22,735 bases of DNA from Bacteroidales bacterium (GTDB lineage: Bacteria; Bacteroidota; Bacteroidia; Bacteroidales; Bacteroidaceae), in contig SFIS01000051.1 of assembly GCA_004555245.1 (NCBI GenBank), forward strand, positions 1 to 22,735. The letters are read 5' to 3'. The translations under genes and the position numbers were made by a program. The notes under the pieces are model-generated. The model searched no databases and was not told the DNA's origin. It saw only the letters and a program-made list of their open reading frames with translations. The stretch's first letter is position 1, and every line of letters starts with the position of its first letter. Positions 16,067 to 22,735 of this stretch are shown here, one piece after another.

Positions 16067-18682
16067 TCATCTCTTCACGGCCACAAACTTCTTTCCTCCC
16101 CTGATGTATATCCCGCTGTTCAGCTGCCGTGTGTCGGTTCCGGCGGCTTGTCCGCTGACGGTGTATATTGTTCCGGCAGTCTTGCCGCCGTCATTCCCAA
16201 CCTCGCGTATTGCCGTCGTGTTGTCTATGAAGACCGAAACGGGCAGGCTCCATGCCGAGTGTTCGGCTTCGATATTGCTTCTCACCCTTGCATGGTAGTG
16301 ACCTTCCTTCAGTGAGGTGAAAGTATATGACGTGCCTGTCACGCCCTCAACGGTTATCGTCCCGTCGCCGTCTTCGCTTGCCGCCGCCGTCGTGCCGTTG
16401 CCTGTCACAGCCGTCAGCGGTGTCTGTGTCTTCACCTTCTGGTTTACCAGTATGTCCGTCAGCGAGAAGCTGCCGTCGATGACGGTGACGTTGCGCAGAT
16501 AGCAACGCTTGTCTCCGAAGAGTGTCAGCATACACCGTCCTTTCTGTTCCATCGTGACGGCATACGGCGTCCATGCTTCGGCGAGTTCCATTGTTGTGTA
16601 TCCGTTGGCTATATCCGTGTCGTTGCAGAAGAAGTTCACCTCCAGCTTGTTCTCACTGCTGCTATACTGCCGCCCTTCGATATATACCGTCACATATCCG
16701 TTCTGCACATCGAAGTACGGCGAGTTGAGCGCCCCGGTTGTTTTCGAGTTCCCCAGCTTGACATATCCGCTCTCCTGCGGGAACACCTTTGTGCCGCTCC
16801 ATCCTGTGTTGTCCATATAGCTGTCGAAATCCGTGATTGCCGTCTTGCTTGTCTTCGTACACTTGCTGAAAGTCTCCTTTAGCAGCGTGTTATGGTCAAT
16901 GCCCTCCTGCACGGGTGTCAGCATCACGTCGTAGCTCTCCGCTCCCTCCACTTCGTTCCATGTCACGGTGGCGGTGTTGTTTTCGCCGTAGCTTGGGTTG
17001 GCGCTTATTTCCGGCGTGCCCACTCCGCCCATGAAGGTGAACGCGATGGTGCCGTCGGCGTTCTCCGTTATGTTCGTTATCGGCTTGTTCAGCAGTTTGT
17101 CGCCCGACGTGTTTTTGTTGTATAGCGTCGCGGCGGGTGTCGTGGTGTCGGTGAGGCTGCCGTTGCCGGAAGTTCCGGGGTATGTGTCGCCCTGGTGTTC
17201 AGAGACAGAAATCTCGTAGTATCCCCCTGCCTCGTTGTACGTGCCGAAGGAGTTGTCGGCGGGGATGTATGTGATGCGCTGGTGGTTGGCGACATTGTTC
17301 ACCTCGTTGTACAGCCATGCCGTCTCGTCATAGTCGATGTGCGTGACAAACATTCCGTGTCCCAGCCTGTGGTCCCGGTACAGTATGTCCCATTTGCATT
17401 CCTGCCTGTTCTCCAGGATATAGAACTCGTCGCGGTTGGCGTCGTTGTATATGACATACGCCCTGGCGTCGTTGCGGTGCAGTGCTGTCATGTCTTTTAT
17501 CATGCACGGCTTGTCGAGCTCTACGGGCGTGATCCATCCTGCCATCCATCTCTCGTATGCCGTATATTGTGCGGGACACTCGCAGCTGCTGTAGTAGCCG
17601 TTGTAGCTGCCTGAATCCATGAGGTCCCACGACATCATGCCCGCCCCACCGGAGTATGACGTGTCGTAGGTGTCCGGCAGCCCGAGGCAGTGCGAGAACT
17701 CGTGGCATGCCGTCCCTATGCCGGCGAGGTTCTCCCCCGTTGTGGAAGCGAGTTCCGACGACATGGCGTAGGTGTCGATTTTCTTGCCGTCCAGTGTCAC
17801 CGGCCCGTCGCCGTAGCCGTAATATTGCGCCGACGAGAGGCTCCATTCGTGCGGCCAGATGGTGTACGATTCGGCTCCCGCACTCTCGGCATATCCGGCG
17901 TATATGACATACACCTGGTCCACCTCGCCGTCGTTGTCCCAGTCGTAGTCGGCGAAATCCACCTCGGCGTCAGCAGCCTTCACCGCTTCGCTGACAAGCA
18001 GGGCGGGGCGCTTGTCGTTGCCGTTGATGTCGTTCTCGCCGTAATACTTCATCGTGCCAGCCATCGTGTAGGGCCCGACAACGTCAAACGTGATGTGCAG
18101 CTGTCCGTAAGACTGGTCGTGGAAATAGTCGCTCACCGACCCGGCATGTTTGAAATCCGAGAATCCCTCTTTGTTGAACATGTCGTTCACCACCTCCCTG
18201 ATGTCCGTCCGCGACATACTCTTGTCCGCGAAGTTCACGAGAATGACGAGTCCCTTCTTCTCTCCGGTGTATGCGCTCCGGCTTCCGTCTGCCGCGGCAG
18301 CCCTCTGCTGCCCTGCCGCTGGTGTCGTGGTGTCGCCTGCGGCGTTTGTCCGTGCCGCCCTGCGTTTTGTCAGGAAACGTGTCTTCTGCTCCAGGCGTTC
18401 GATGCGCCTCTGCTGTGCCATGCTCATGCGCCTTGTCTTCTCGCGCGTCATCGTCTGCGCCTCGTTGGCTGAGAACATACGAAACGTGCCGTTGCCTGTC
18501 TCTTTCAGGCAACGGCCGTTTTTGTCTTCATACCAGTGTCCGTATTCGTCGCCTTTCAAGACAACTTCAACCATGGTGCCGTCTTCCGTCCTTACGGTTT
18601 TCCGGACACGCTTTGCCGGTATGGCGCAGAGCATTGTGCTTGTCATGACAAGCAACAGGAGTGTGTATAGTCTTTTGTCCAA
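16067..18682 (-). CDS. Secreted M6 family (immune inhibitor A-like) metalloprotease with sorting tail
   Basis: This 871-residue protein starts with a signal peptide (about 1-22, LYTLLLLVMTSTMLCA). A propeptide-like region with an Arg/Lys-rich helix (80-110) follows. The M6 catalytic domain (about 140-550) has the zinc motif HEFSHCLGLPD (His327, Glu328, His331) and SWDLMDSGSYNG after it. Next come a fibronectin III-like segment (about 555-600) and a jelly-roll carbohydrate-binding-like domain (about 603-740, ETF ... GYVTVYIEGRQY). A second Fn3-like segment is near 755-820. The end (IYTVSGQ ... LNSGIYIRGGKKFVAVKR) resembles the short C-terminal sorting domain of type IX-secreted Prevotella proteins. 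It likely acts on the surface or outside the cell. It lies 16 bp after pyrH. Catalysis is firm, substrate unknown. Confidence 0.92.
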   Translation of the reverse strand: MDKRLYTLLLLVMTSTMLCAIPAKRVRKTVRTEDGTMVEVVLKGDEYGHWYEDKNGRCLKETGNGTFRMFSANEAQTMTREKTRRMSMAQQRRIERLEQKTRFLTKRRAARTNAAGDTTTPAAGQQRAAAADGSRSAYTGEKKGLVILVNFADKSMSRTDIREVVNDMFNKEGFSDFKHAGSVSDYFHDQSYGQLHITFDVVGPYTMAGTMKYYGENDINGNDKRPALLVSEAVKAADAEVDFADYDWDNDGEVDQVYVIYAGYAESAGAESYTIWPHEWSLSSAQYYGYGDGPVTLDGKKIDTYAMSSELASTTGENLAGIGTACHEFSHCLGLPDTYDTSYSGGAGMMSWDLMDSGSYNGYYSSCECPAQYTAYERWMAGWITPVELDKPCMIKDMTALHRNDARAYVIYNDANRDEFYILENRQECKWDILYRDHRLGHGMFVTHIDYDETAWLYNEVNNVANHQRITYIPADNSFGTYNEAGGYYEISVSEHQGDTYPGTSGNGSLTDTTTPAATLYNKNTSGDKLLNKPITNITENADGTIAFTFMGGVGTPEISANPSYGENNTATVTWNEVEGAESYDVMLTPVQEGIDHNTLLKETFSKCTKTSKTAITDFDSYMDNTGWSGTKVFPQESGYVKLGNSKTTGALNSPYFDVQNGYVTVYIEGRQYSSSENKLEVNFFCNDTDIANGYTTMELAEAWTPYAVTMEQKGRCMLTLFGDKRCYLRNVTVIDGSFSLTDILVNQKVKTQTPLTAVTGNGTTAAASEDGDGTITVEGVTGTSYTFTSLKEGHYHARVRSNIEAEHSAWSLPVSVFIDNTTAIREVGNDGGKTAGTIYTVSGQAAGTDTRQLNSGIYIRGGKKFVAVKR

Positions 18683-18698
18683 TGAGTGTTTCTTGCGT

Positions 18699-19409
18699 TT
18701 AGTTGTGTACGAGGGTTCCTATCTCCTCTCCGTTGACAACCTTTTTCAGGTTTCCGCATTCGTCCATGTTGAAGACGTATATCGGCAGGTTGTTCTGCAT
18801 GCACATCGCCGTGGCGGTGATGTCCATCACCTTCAGTCCGCGTTCGATAACCTCCCGGTATGTGATGTCTTCAAACTTTGTCGCCGCAGGGTCTTTCTCC
18901 GGGTCGGCGGTGTATATTCCGTCCACCCTTGTGCCCTTCAGCATGACGTCGGCTTCTATCTCGATGCCTCTCAGCGACGAGCCGGTGTCAGTGGTGAAAT
19001 ACGGCGACCCTGTCCCGGCCGACATGATGACCACCTCTCCCCTCTGCATGGCTTCTATCGCCTTCCATTTTGAATAGAACTCTCCGATGGGTTCCATCCT
19101 GATGGCTGTGAGCACCCGGTTCGGCTGTCCGATGGCTGAGAGTGCGGATGAGAGTGCGAGGGAGTTGATTACCGTGGCGCACATGCCCATCTGGTCGCCC
19201 TTCACCCTGTCGAAGCCGCTGCCTGCACCCGCCAGTCCGCGGAAGATGTTCCCGCCGCCGATGACGATGCCTATCTCGACACCCATGCCGGCAATCTCCT
19301 TTATCTGTAGGGCATATTCGTTCAGCCTGTCCGTGTCGATGCCGTGTTTCTGTGCTCCGGCAAGGCTTTCGCCGGAGAGTTTCAGCAGTATTCTCTTGAA
19401 TCGTGTCAT
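18699..19409 (-). CDS. pyrH: UMP kinase
   Basis: This 236-residue protein is of the amino-acid kinase fold. It phosphorylates UMP to UDP with ATP in pyrimidine nucleotide synthesis, and family members are hexamers regulated by GTP and UTP. Visible motifs are KLSGES (10-15), IVIGGGNIFRG (48-58), GDQMGM (71-76), an NRVLTAIRMEPIGEFYS segment, STAGTGSPYFTTDT-like residues near 130-142, and KGTRVDGIYTADPEKDP. It starts 51 bp after birA and ends 16 bp before the M6 protease gene. Confidence 0.97.
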   Translation of the reverse strand: MTRFKRILLKLSGESLAGAQKHGIDTDRLNEYALQIKEIAGMGVEIGIVIGGGNIFRGLAGAGSGFDRVKGDQMGMCATVINSLALSSALSAIGQPNRVLTAIRMEPIGEFYSKWKAIEAMQRGEVVIMSAGTGSPYFTTDTGSSLRGIEIEADVMLKGTRVDGIYTADPEKDPAATKFEDITYREVIERGLKVMDITATAMCMQNNLPIYVFNMDECGNLKKVVNGEEIGTLVHN

Positions 19410-19460
19410 AAGTCGTTGTTGTATGATGTGTTGATGTCCTGTTTCCTTCTGTGCCGCGTT

Positions 19461-20219
19461 TCAGTCGCAGTCAACGTTCTTTCCCTTTATCATGAACTTC
19501 ACCTCCTTGAAGGCGTAGTGTCTCAGCATTCCGTCCTCGTCCATGAGCACCAGTCTGCCGGAAGGCTCGATGGTGATGAAACGTGCGAGGAACTCTCCGC
19601 CGGCATCCCTGTAGAGATGGTATCCGTTGCGTCTGTACAGCGTGTTCATATAGTCAGCCGCGATGCTGTCGTAGTGTCCTTCCTCTATGATGTGCAGATA
19701 GTGGCAGAAATCGTCGATGATGGTGTGCAGCAGGTTCTCGCGGTCTATCTCCCTGTGCAGAATCTGATAGATGGAGATGGGGTTTTTCGTGAGGTTCTCA
19801 AACTCCCTCTGGTTGACGTCGATGCCTACGCCGATGATGCAGTCTTTCACCGTCGTGCCGCTCAGCGTGCATTCTATCAGTATGCCTCCCAGCTTGTGGT
19901 GGTGCCAGTAGATGTCGTTGGGCCATTTTATGTCTATGTGTCCGATGTATGCCTGAAGGGCGTCCCTGATGGCGAGCGCTATGGCTTGCGAGAGGATGAA
20001 CTGCCGTTTCGCCGGCACATGTTTCGGATGGCAGAGCAGGCTGAACAGCAGATTCTCGCCGTGGTTGCTCTCCCACGTGTTCTTCCCCTGCCCCTTGCCG
20101 GCAGTCTGGAACTCGGCTGTCACTACGGTTATCTCGTCCGGGTTGAGGCTTCTGTATTGTCTGAGGTATTCGTTTGTAGAACTGACTTCCTTCAGTCTGA
20201 TAATCTTTACGGTGTTCAT
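19461..20219 (-). CDS. birA: Biotin-[acetyl-CoA carboxylase] ligase, catalytic domain only
   Basis: This 252-residue protein activates biotin to biotinyl-AMP and attaches it to carrier proteins such as the acetyl-CoA carboxylase BCCP subunit. The adenylate-binding loop is GKGQGKNTW (41-49). KWPNDIYW (98-105) and KLGGILIE (109-116) form the active site, and a small C-terminal SH3-like domain follows. There is no N-terminal helix-turn-helix, so it is a group I ligase and not a biotin operon repressor. I chose the ATG at 20219 because an extension to 20408 is Arg/Pro-rich and lies in the tsaE end region. It follows tsaE after 95 bp. Confidence 0.95.
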   Translation of the reverse strand: MNTVKIIRLKEVSSTNEYLRQYRSLNPDEITVVTAEFQTAGKGQGKNTWESNHGENLLFSLLCHPKHVPAKRQFILSQAIALAIRDALQAYIGHIDIKWPNDIYWHHHKLGGILIECTLSGTTVKDCIIGVGIDVNQREFENLTKNPISIYQILHREIDRENLLHTIIDDFCHYLHIIEEGHYDSIAADYMNTLYRRNGYHLYRDAGGEFLARFITIEPSGRLVLMDEDGMLRHYAFKEVKFMIKGKNVDCD

Positions 20220-20314
20220 GGTTCTGGCAGTTAGGTATGTGGTGGATGGTTGTGTTTCGGTTCTTGTCGGGGCGGGGCTCCCGGTGTCCTCCCGCCGTCG
20301 TGCTGTAGGGCGTG

Positions 20315-20722
20315 TCAGAAATCGACAGTCCTTCTGCCGTCGGGCTGTTCCGCTATTCTGATGCGCATGGCATCGTCGGGCAGGAGGTCGTCGATGAGTT
20401 CGGGCCATTCTATGAGGCAGAGGTTGCCGGAGTAGAAATAGTCTTCGTAGCCCATGTCATACACCTCTCTGATGCTCTTTATACGGTAGAAGTCGAAGTG
20501 ATAGACCGGCTGTCCCGCAGCCGAATATTCGTTGACGATGGCGAAAGTGGGTGATGTGATCACGTCTTCCACACCCATCTCTTCGCACAATGCCTTGATG
20601 AATGTGGTCTTACCCGCCCCCATGTCTCCATAGAAGGCGAGGACGGTGCTGTCGCCGATATGCTGCATGAATTGCCGTGCCGTACGGCGTATGTCGGATA
20701 TGTTGTCGATGGTGAGTGTCAT
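20315..20722 (-). CDS. tsaE: tRNA t6A37 threonylcarbamoyl transferase complex ATPase TsaE
   Basis: This 135-residue P-loop ATPase works with TsaB and TsaD to make N6-threonylcarbamoyladenosine at position 37 of ANN-decoding tRNAs. The Walker A motif GDMGAGKTT is at 32-40. SPTF (57-60), HFDFYR (75-80) and EWPE (105-108) are the family marks that follow. The ATG at 20722 fits the usual length; a longer frame to 20941 is Arg-rich and includes the promoter. It appears to be the first gene of a tsaE-birA-pyrH-M6 protease transcript. Confidence 0.95.
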   Translation of the reverse strand: MTLTIDNISDIRRTARQFMQHIGDSTVLAFYGDMGAGKTTFIKALCEEMGVEDVITSPTFAIVNEYSAAGQPVYHFDFYRIKSIREVYDMGYEDYFYSGNLCLIEWPELIDDLLPDDAMRIRIAEQPDGRRTVDF

Positions 20723-20778
20723 TGCCTTTTCCTTGTCGTGACAGACGGAATGATGTCCTGTCCCCCTGTTTCTTTTTG

Positions 20779-20786
20779 CAAAGATA
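20779..20786 (-). promoter_or_regulatory. tsaE promoter, -7 box
   Basis: On the minus strand this reads TATCTTTG, a full match to TAnnTTTG, 56 bp before the tsaE ATG. A T-rich stretch with GTGTTTAC lies about 20 nt upstream, and no clear TTTG is there. Confidence 0.6.
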
Positions 20787-21250
20787 CAAAAAAAAATGTA
20801 AACACCTAAGAAATACCTGATTTTTTTATCTTTTTTTCTCGCCAGGAGGGTTTGTGGCTTCTCTCCGGCCCCGTGGCGTGAGCCGTAACCGCCGCCTGCA
20901 GGTGTCGCCCGTCCGTCGCCCGCCGCCCCGTGGCGTGACATTCAGCCCGCCTTGCTGTCGCCCGTCACATCCCCTTGCCTCTGACGGCAGGTTGTCTTTC
21001 TGACAGGTTTCGGCCGTCTTCTCCTTACATTCTGTCGCTGCACTCCCGCCATCGGATTTTCAAAAAGAATTGTGATTTCAAATCACGGAGAATCGCGCAG
21101 AAATCAGCGAAGCCCCTCACGCCGTCGTACAGGCGTCAGATTCTGTGTTTTTCTTAAACTGTTGGATGTCAACGGATTATGATTCTTCTGCACCCGAAAC
21201 GACATTTTCCGGCATCTGAAAAGCGACGAAAACACCCTAAAACAGTCAGT

Positions 21251-21382
21251 CTTGCCCTCCCATCTTGACTATCTTGCCCTCCCATCTTGACTATCTTGGT
21301 CTCTCATCTTGACTATCTTGGGTTCTCATCTTGACTATCTTGGGTTCCCATCTTGACTATCTTGGCGTGCAAAGTTGACTGT
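21251..21382. repeat. 22-bp tandem repeat array, five units plus a decayed sixth
   Basis: Units start at 21251, 21273, 21295, 21317 and 21339. All share CATCTTGACTAT, or a one-base variant of its first part, followed by CTTG; the 6-8 bases between are variable. A sixth unit at 21361 is degenerate (CTTGGCGTGC then TTGACTGT). ATCTTG occurs twice per period. There are no unique spacers, so this is not a CRISPR array. The unit length is not a multiple of three, so it is not coding. Confidence 0.9.
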
Positions 21383-21621
21383 CTGAGCCTGCCAGAGCTC
21401 TTGTCCTGCCTTGCGAAATGCCGGTTTTTGCTGTCTGCACAATCAAAGTCCGGATTAACGAATGTTAATTTTAACTTTTCCCGTTGTCAAGATTTTTCAT
21501 CCCGCGGCTCGGTTTTTGCTCTCTGGAGATATGTTTTTCTGAGTGATGGCAATTTACGTTATGTCATCGAAAACCGCTGTCCGCATTGTAAAATGACAGA
21601 ATGGATTGCGGGCGTAGCTTC

Positions 21622-21679
21622 GGGTCATAGGGACTGGTACATTGGTTCACTCTTTCGGGTCGATGTACCTGTCCGTGTG
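21622..21679. repeat. 58-bp hairpin repeat, copy 1
   Basis: Arms GGACTGGTACAT and ATGTACCTGTCC pair with one mismatch around a 20-nt loop. The whole 58-bp unit recurs at 22531-22588 with three base differences. Confidence 0.85.
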
Positions 21680-21740
21680 ATTCATTGATTCATTATCTTT
21701 TTAGTTCGCGTTGCGACTCAATCTATACCGAAAAAAAGCG

Positions 21741-21775
21741 AAAAAAAATCCCCGCAGGGCTGATTGCCTTGCGGG
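21741..21775 (-). terminator. Intrinsic terminator of the toxin-antitoxin operon
   Basis: On the minus strand, CCCGCAAGGC (21775-21766) and GCCCTGCGGG (21760-21751) form a 10-bp stem with one mismatch and a 5-nt loop. It is followed by GATTTTTTTT. It lies about 86 bp past the toxin stop. Confidence 0.85.
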
Positions 21776-21860
21776 ACGAGAATATCAATTAATTAAGTTT
21801 CGCGTGCTCAAATCTAAGAAATTAAGGAAGAAGTTTCCTTTTTTGCGGAAGTTAAATCAA

Positions 21861-22145
21861 TTATTTTCCTTTTTTACCAAAGAGTTCTGAATGACTGCCA
21901 AGTCTTTCCAACCAGATAATAGAGTTTATAGGGTCTGTCCATATTAATAGGTAATCATTCTCAATATGGCATTCCATTAATCCTTTGTATTCTCCCTTTA
22001 ACCTATGTGGAAGATACTGAGCAGGAATTGGAATGTCTTTTTCTAAGAAAGAGACTATTTCATAAAGATGCTTTAACTTCTCATCGTCATGTTCATATCT
22101 CTTGATATCTTTCTTGAATCGAGTGGAAAACCTGATTTCATTCAT
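21861..22145 (-). CDS. YafQ-type toxin, RelE/ParE superfamily
   Basis: This 94-residue protein matches the YafQ family of ribosome-dependent mRNA endonucleases. The core reads LPHRLKGEYKGLMECHIENDYLLIW and ends with RLGSHSELFG. By comparison with E. coli YafQ, the catalytic residues would be His47, His60, Asp64 and His85, all present, so the toxin looks intact. Its ATG overlaps the antitoxin stop by 8 bp, the usual antitoxin-first arrangement with coupled translation. The region is far more AT-rich than the flanking genes, which suggests it was acquired. Confidence 0.92.
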   Translation of the reverse strand: MNEIRFSTRFKKDIKRYEHDDEKLKHLYEIVSFLEKDIPIPAQYLPHRLKGEYKGLMECHIENDYLLIWTDPINSIIWLERLGSHSELFGKKGK

Positions 22146-22359
22146 ATACCAAGAGATTTCCTCTCATACTTTCCTCAACTGCCTCGATGGTTTCCTCCTT
22201 GGCATAGCATCCTGATTCTGGGTCATACAACAACGGCTTGTCATCATACGATTTTTTTGAAATCGTTTTGATGTAAGAGGCAATTTTCAGAAGTATGCTC
22301 TCATCGCTTATCGATTCAATATCTCTGAAAAGCTCATATTTTAATTCTATTGCAGTCAT
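22138..22359 (-). CDS. Antitoxin of the YafQ-type module
   Basis: This 73-residue protein starts MTAIELKYELFRDIESISDESILLKIASYIKTI, a helical N-terminus common among small Bacteroidetes antitoxins. An acidic tail (EETIEAVEESM) follows that would wrap the toxin. It does not look like the RHH antitoxin DinJ that partners E. coli YafQ. The call rests mainly on its position, size and overlap with the toxin. The ATG at 22359 lies 28 bp from the promoter -7 box; a start at 22389 would overlap that box and is unlikely. Confidence 0.85.
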   Translation of the reverse strand: MTAIELKYELFRDIESISDESILLKIASYIKTISKKSYDDKPLLYDPESGCYAKEETIEAVEESMRGNLLVYE

Positions 22360-22386
22360 AGCATATTGTTTTTTATGATTATGTGG

Positions 22387-22418
22387 CAAAAGTACAATAT
22401 AAAATTGATTCCACCAAA
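22387..22418 (-). promoter_or_regulatory. Toxin-antitoxin promoter
   Basis: On the minus strand, TTTG (22418-22415), 20 nt, then TACTTTTG (22394-22387). This is a full match to the Bacteroidetes consensus in sequence and spacing. Confidence 0.85.
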
Positions 22419-22428
22419 TATTTGGCGG
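22411..22428. promoter_or_regulatory. Palindromic operator over the -33 box
   Basis: A perfect 12-bp palindrome CCAAATATTTGG (22414-22425) extends to 18 bp with one mismatched pair. It covers the -33 element of the toxin-antitoxin promoter, where autorepression by the antitoxin or the complex is expected. Confidence 0.65.
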
Positions 22429-22530
22429 ATTTTCTCGTCTTTATTTTCGGTAATCAAGTCAAAGAGCGACGAACCGAGAGGAGAGCTGAGCTTGCTCAAG
22501 CTATCCCGAGGTGAGGACGCTTCTTCAGCG

Positions 22531-22588
22531 GGGTCATAGGGACAGGTACATCGGTTCACTCTTTCGGGTCAATGTACCTGTCCGTGTG
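22531..22588. repeat. 58-bp hairpin repeat, copy 2
   Basis: GGACAGGTACAT and ATGTACCTGTCC are a perfect 12-bp inverted repeat here. It is in the same orientation as the copy at 21622-21679, and together they bracket the toxin-antitoxin operon. Confidence 0.85.
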
Positions 22589-22735
22589 CCACGAGGCGCA
22601 CATCTATATATAAAGGGTTGGCTACCCTTCTATATAAAATGTAGCCGTAACTGCCAATGAGATGAGAGAAGGTCTCTCGGTGTCGGTGTGCAGGCACTGG
22701 CATCAAACCCTCTGCAAGCTGCTGCAGTCGGAAAC

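Larger units (their letters stand above)
20723..21860. other. Gene-poor intergenic stretch of about 1.1 kb
   Basis: I see no convincing gene here. It holds the tsaE promoter and a duplicated 14-mer GCCCCGTGGCGTGA (20868-20881 and 20925-20938). It also has a perfect 15-bp palindrome GTGATTTCAAATCAC (21072-21086), a 22-bp tandem array (21251-21382), one copy of a 58-bp hairpin repeat (21622-21679) and a terminator for the toxin-antitoxin operon (21741-21775). Short frames at 20975-21157 and 21353-21688 on the plus strand cross these repeats and look like chance. Confidence 0.7.
22360..22735. other. Intergenic end region with nested hairpins
   Basis: Beyond the toxin-antitoxin promoter I find no supported gene. 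Present are AGCTTGCTCAAGCT (around 22490-22503, a small hairpin), the 58-bp repeat, and a GTGTGCC/GGCGCAC hairpin near 22584-22601. A hairpin at 22607-22636 has a 12-bp stem, TATATAAAGGGT against ACCCTTCTATATA, with one bulge and a 5-nt loop. GGCTAC (22620-22625) could instead pair with GTAGCC (22641-22646). A frame opening at ATG 22662 stays open for 24 codons to the window edge but has no recognisable content. Confidence 0.5.

Noticed and set aside
20723..20941. Longer N-terminus for tsaE
   Set aside because: It crosses the TATCTTTG promoter box, is Arg-rich, and exceeds the normal length of the family.
21251..21382. CRISPR array
   Set aside because: The repeats are contiguous with no unique spacers, and no cas gene is nearby.
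21353..21688. Plus-strand frame of 111 codons in the gene-poor gap
   Set aside because: It starts in the 22-bp tandem array and ends in the 58-bp hairpin repeat, so it looks like chance reading of repeats.
22356..22559. Minus-strand frame of 67 codons overlapping the antitoxin start
   Set aside because: It covers the toxin-antitoxin promoter, the operator and part of the 58-bp repeat and has no recognisable content.
22662..22735. Start of a plus-strand gene at the window edge
   Set aside because: Only 24 open codons are visible and I recognise nothing in them; an opposite-strand frame is also open there.

Overview
The window looks like a chromosomal segment of a GC-rich member of the Bacteroidales, most likely the Prevotella/Bacteroides group. 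Four things support this: promoters of the Bacteroidetes type (TAnnTTTG near -7, no Shine-Dalgarno sites, A-rich leaders), Bacteroidales-type proteins (a DUF4834-like protein, a DUF4922-SpoIID protein, a GH32-type C-terminal domain), a secreted M6 protease ending in a type IX-like sorting tail, and the psd-pssA-DUF4834 block divergent from dnaE. This is inferred from protein and promoter style; no rRNA gene is present to settle it.

Layout. 1-528 (+) is the 3' end of a probable GH32-type fructan hydrolase. 682-4404 (-) is a 1240-residue fusion protein (glycosyltransferase-2, DUF4922, SpoIID/LytB). Copies of an unusual ACAAC/GTTGT-saturated palindromic element lie on both sides of it. 4678-7538 (-) holds a small conserved protein, an M15 peptidoglycan peptidase translationally coupled to pncB, and trxA. 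7622-11374 (-) is dnaE. 11375-11667 is a divergent promoter region. 11668-13537 (+) is the phosphatidylethanolamine block psd-pssA-DUF4834-like gene, closed by a strong terminator. A probable 237-bp MITE (18-bp perfect terminal repeats, TTAT duplication) sits directly in the T-tract of that terminator. 13932-20722 (-) holds a small exported protein, an orphan umuC preceded by a tandem 44/46-bp repeat, the M6 protease, pyrH, birA and tsaE.

20723-22735 is accessory in character. It has a long gene-poor stretch with a 22-bp tandem repeat array, an AT-rich YafQ-type toxin-antitoxin operon with its own promoter, palindromic operator and terminator, and two copies of a 58-bp hairpin repeat bracketing that operon. 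The last ~150 bp contain further hairpins and no gene I can support.

Function. Most genes are housekeeping: replication (dnaE), redox (trxA), NAD salvage (pncB), phospholipid synthesis (psd, pssA), pyrimidine nucleotides (pyrH), protein biotinylation (birA) and tRNA t6A modification (tsaE). Cell-wall enzymes (M15 peptidase, SpoIID domain) and a secreted protease are mixed in. I saw no CRISPR array, tRNA, rRNA or complete insertion sequence. The best candidates for undescribed biology are the palindromic element around the SpoIID fusion gene, the fusion itself, the MITE, and the repeat-bracketed toxin-antitoxin region.
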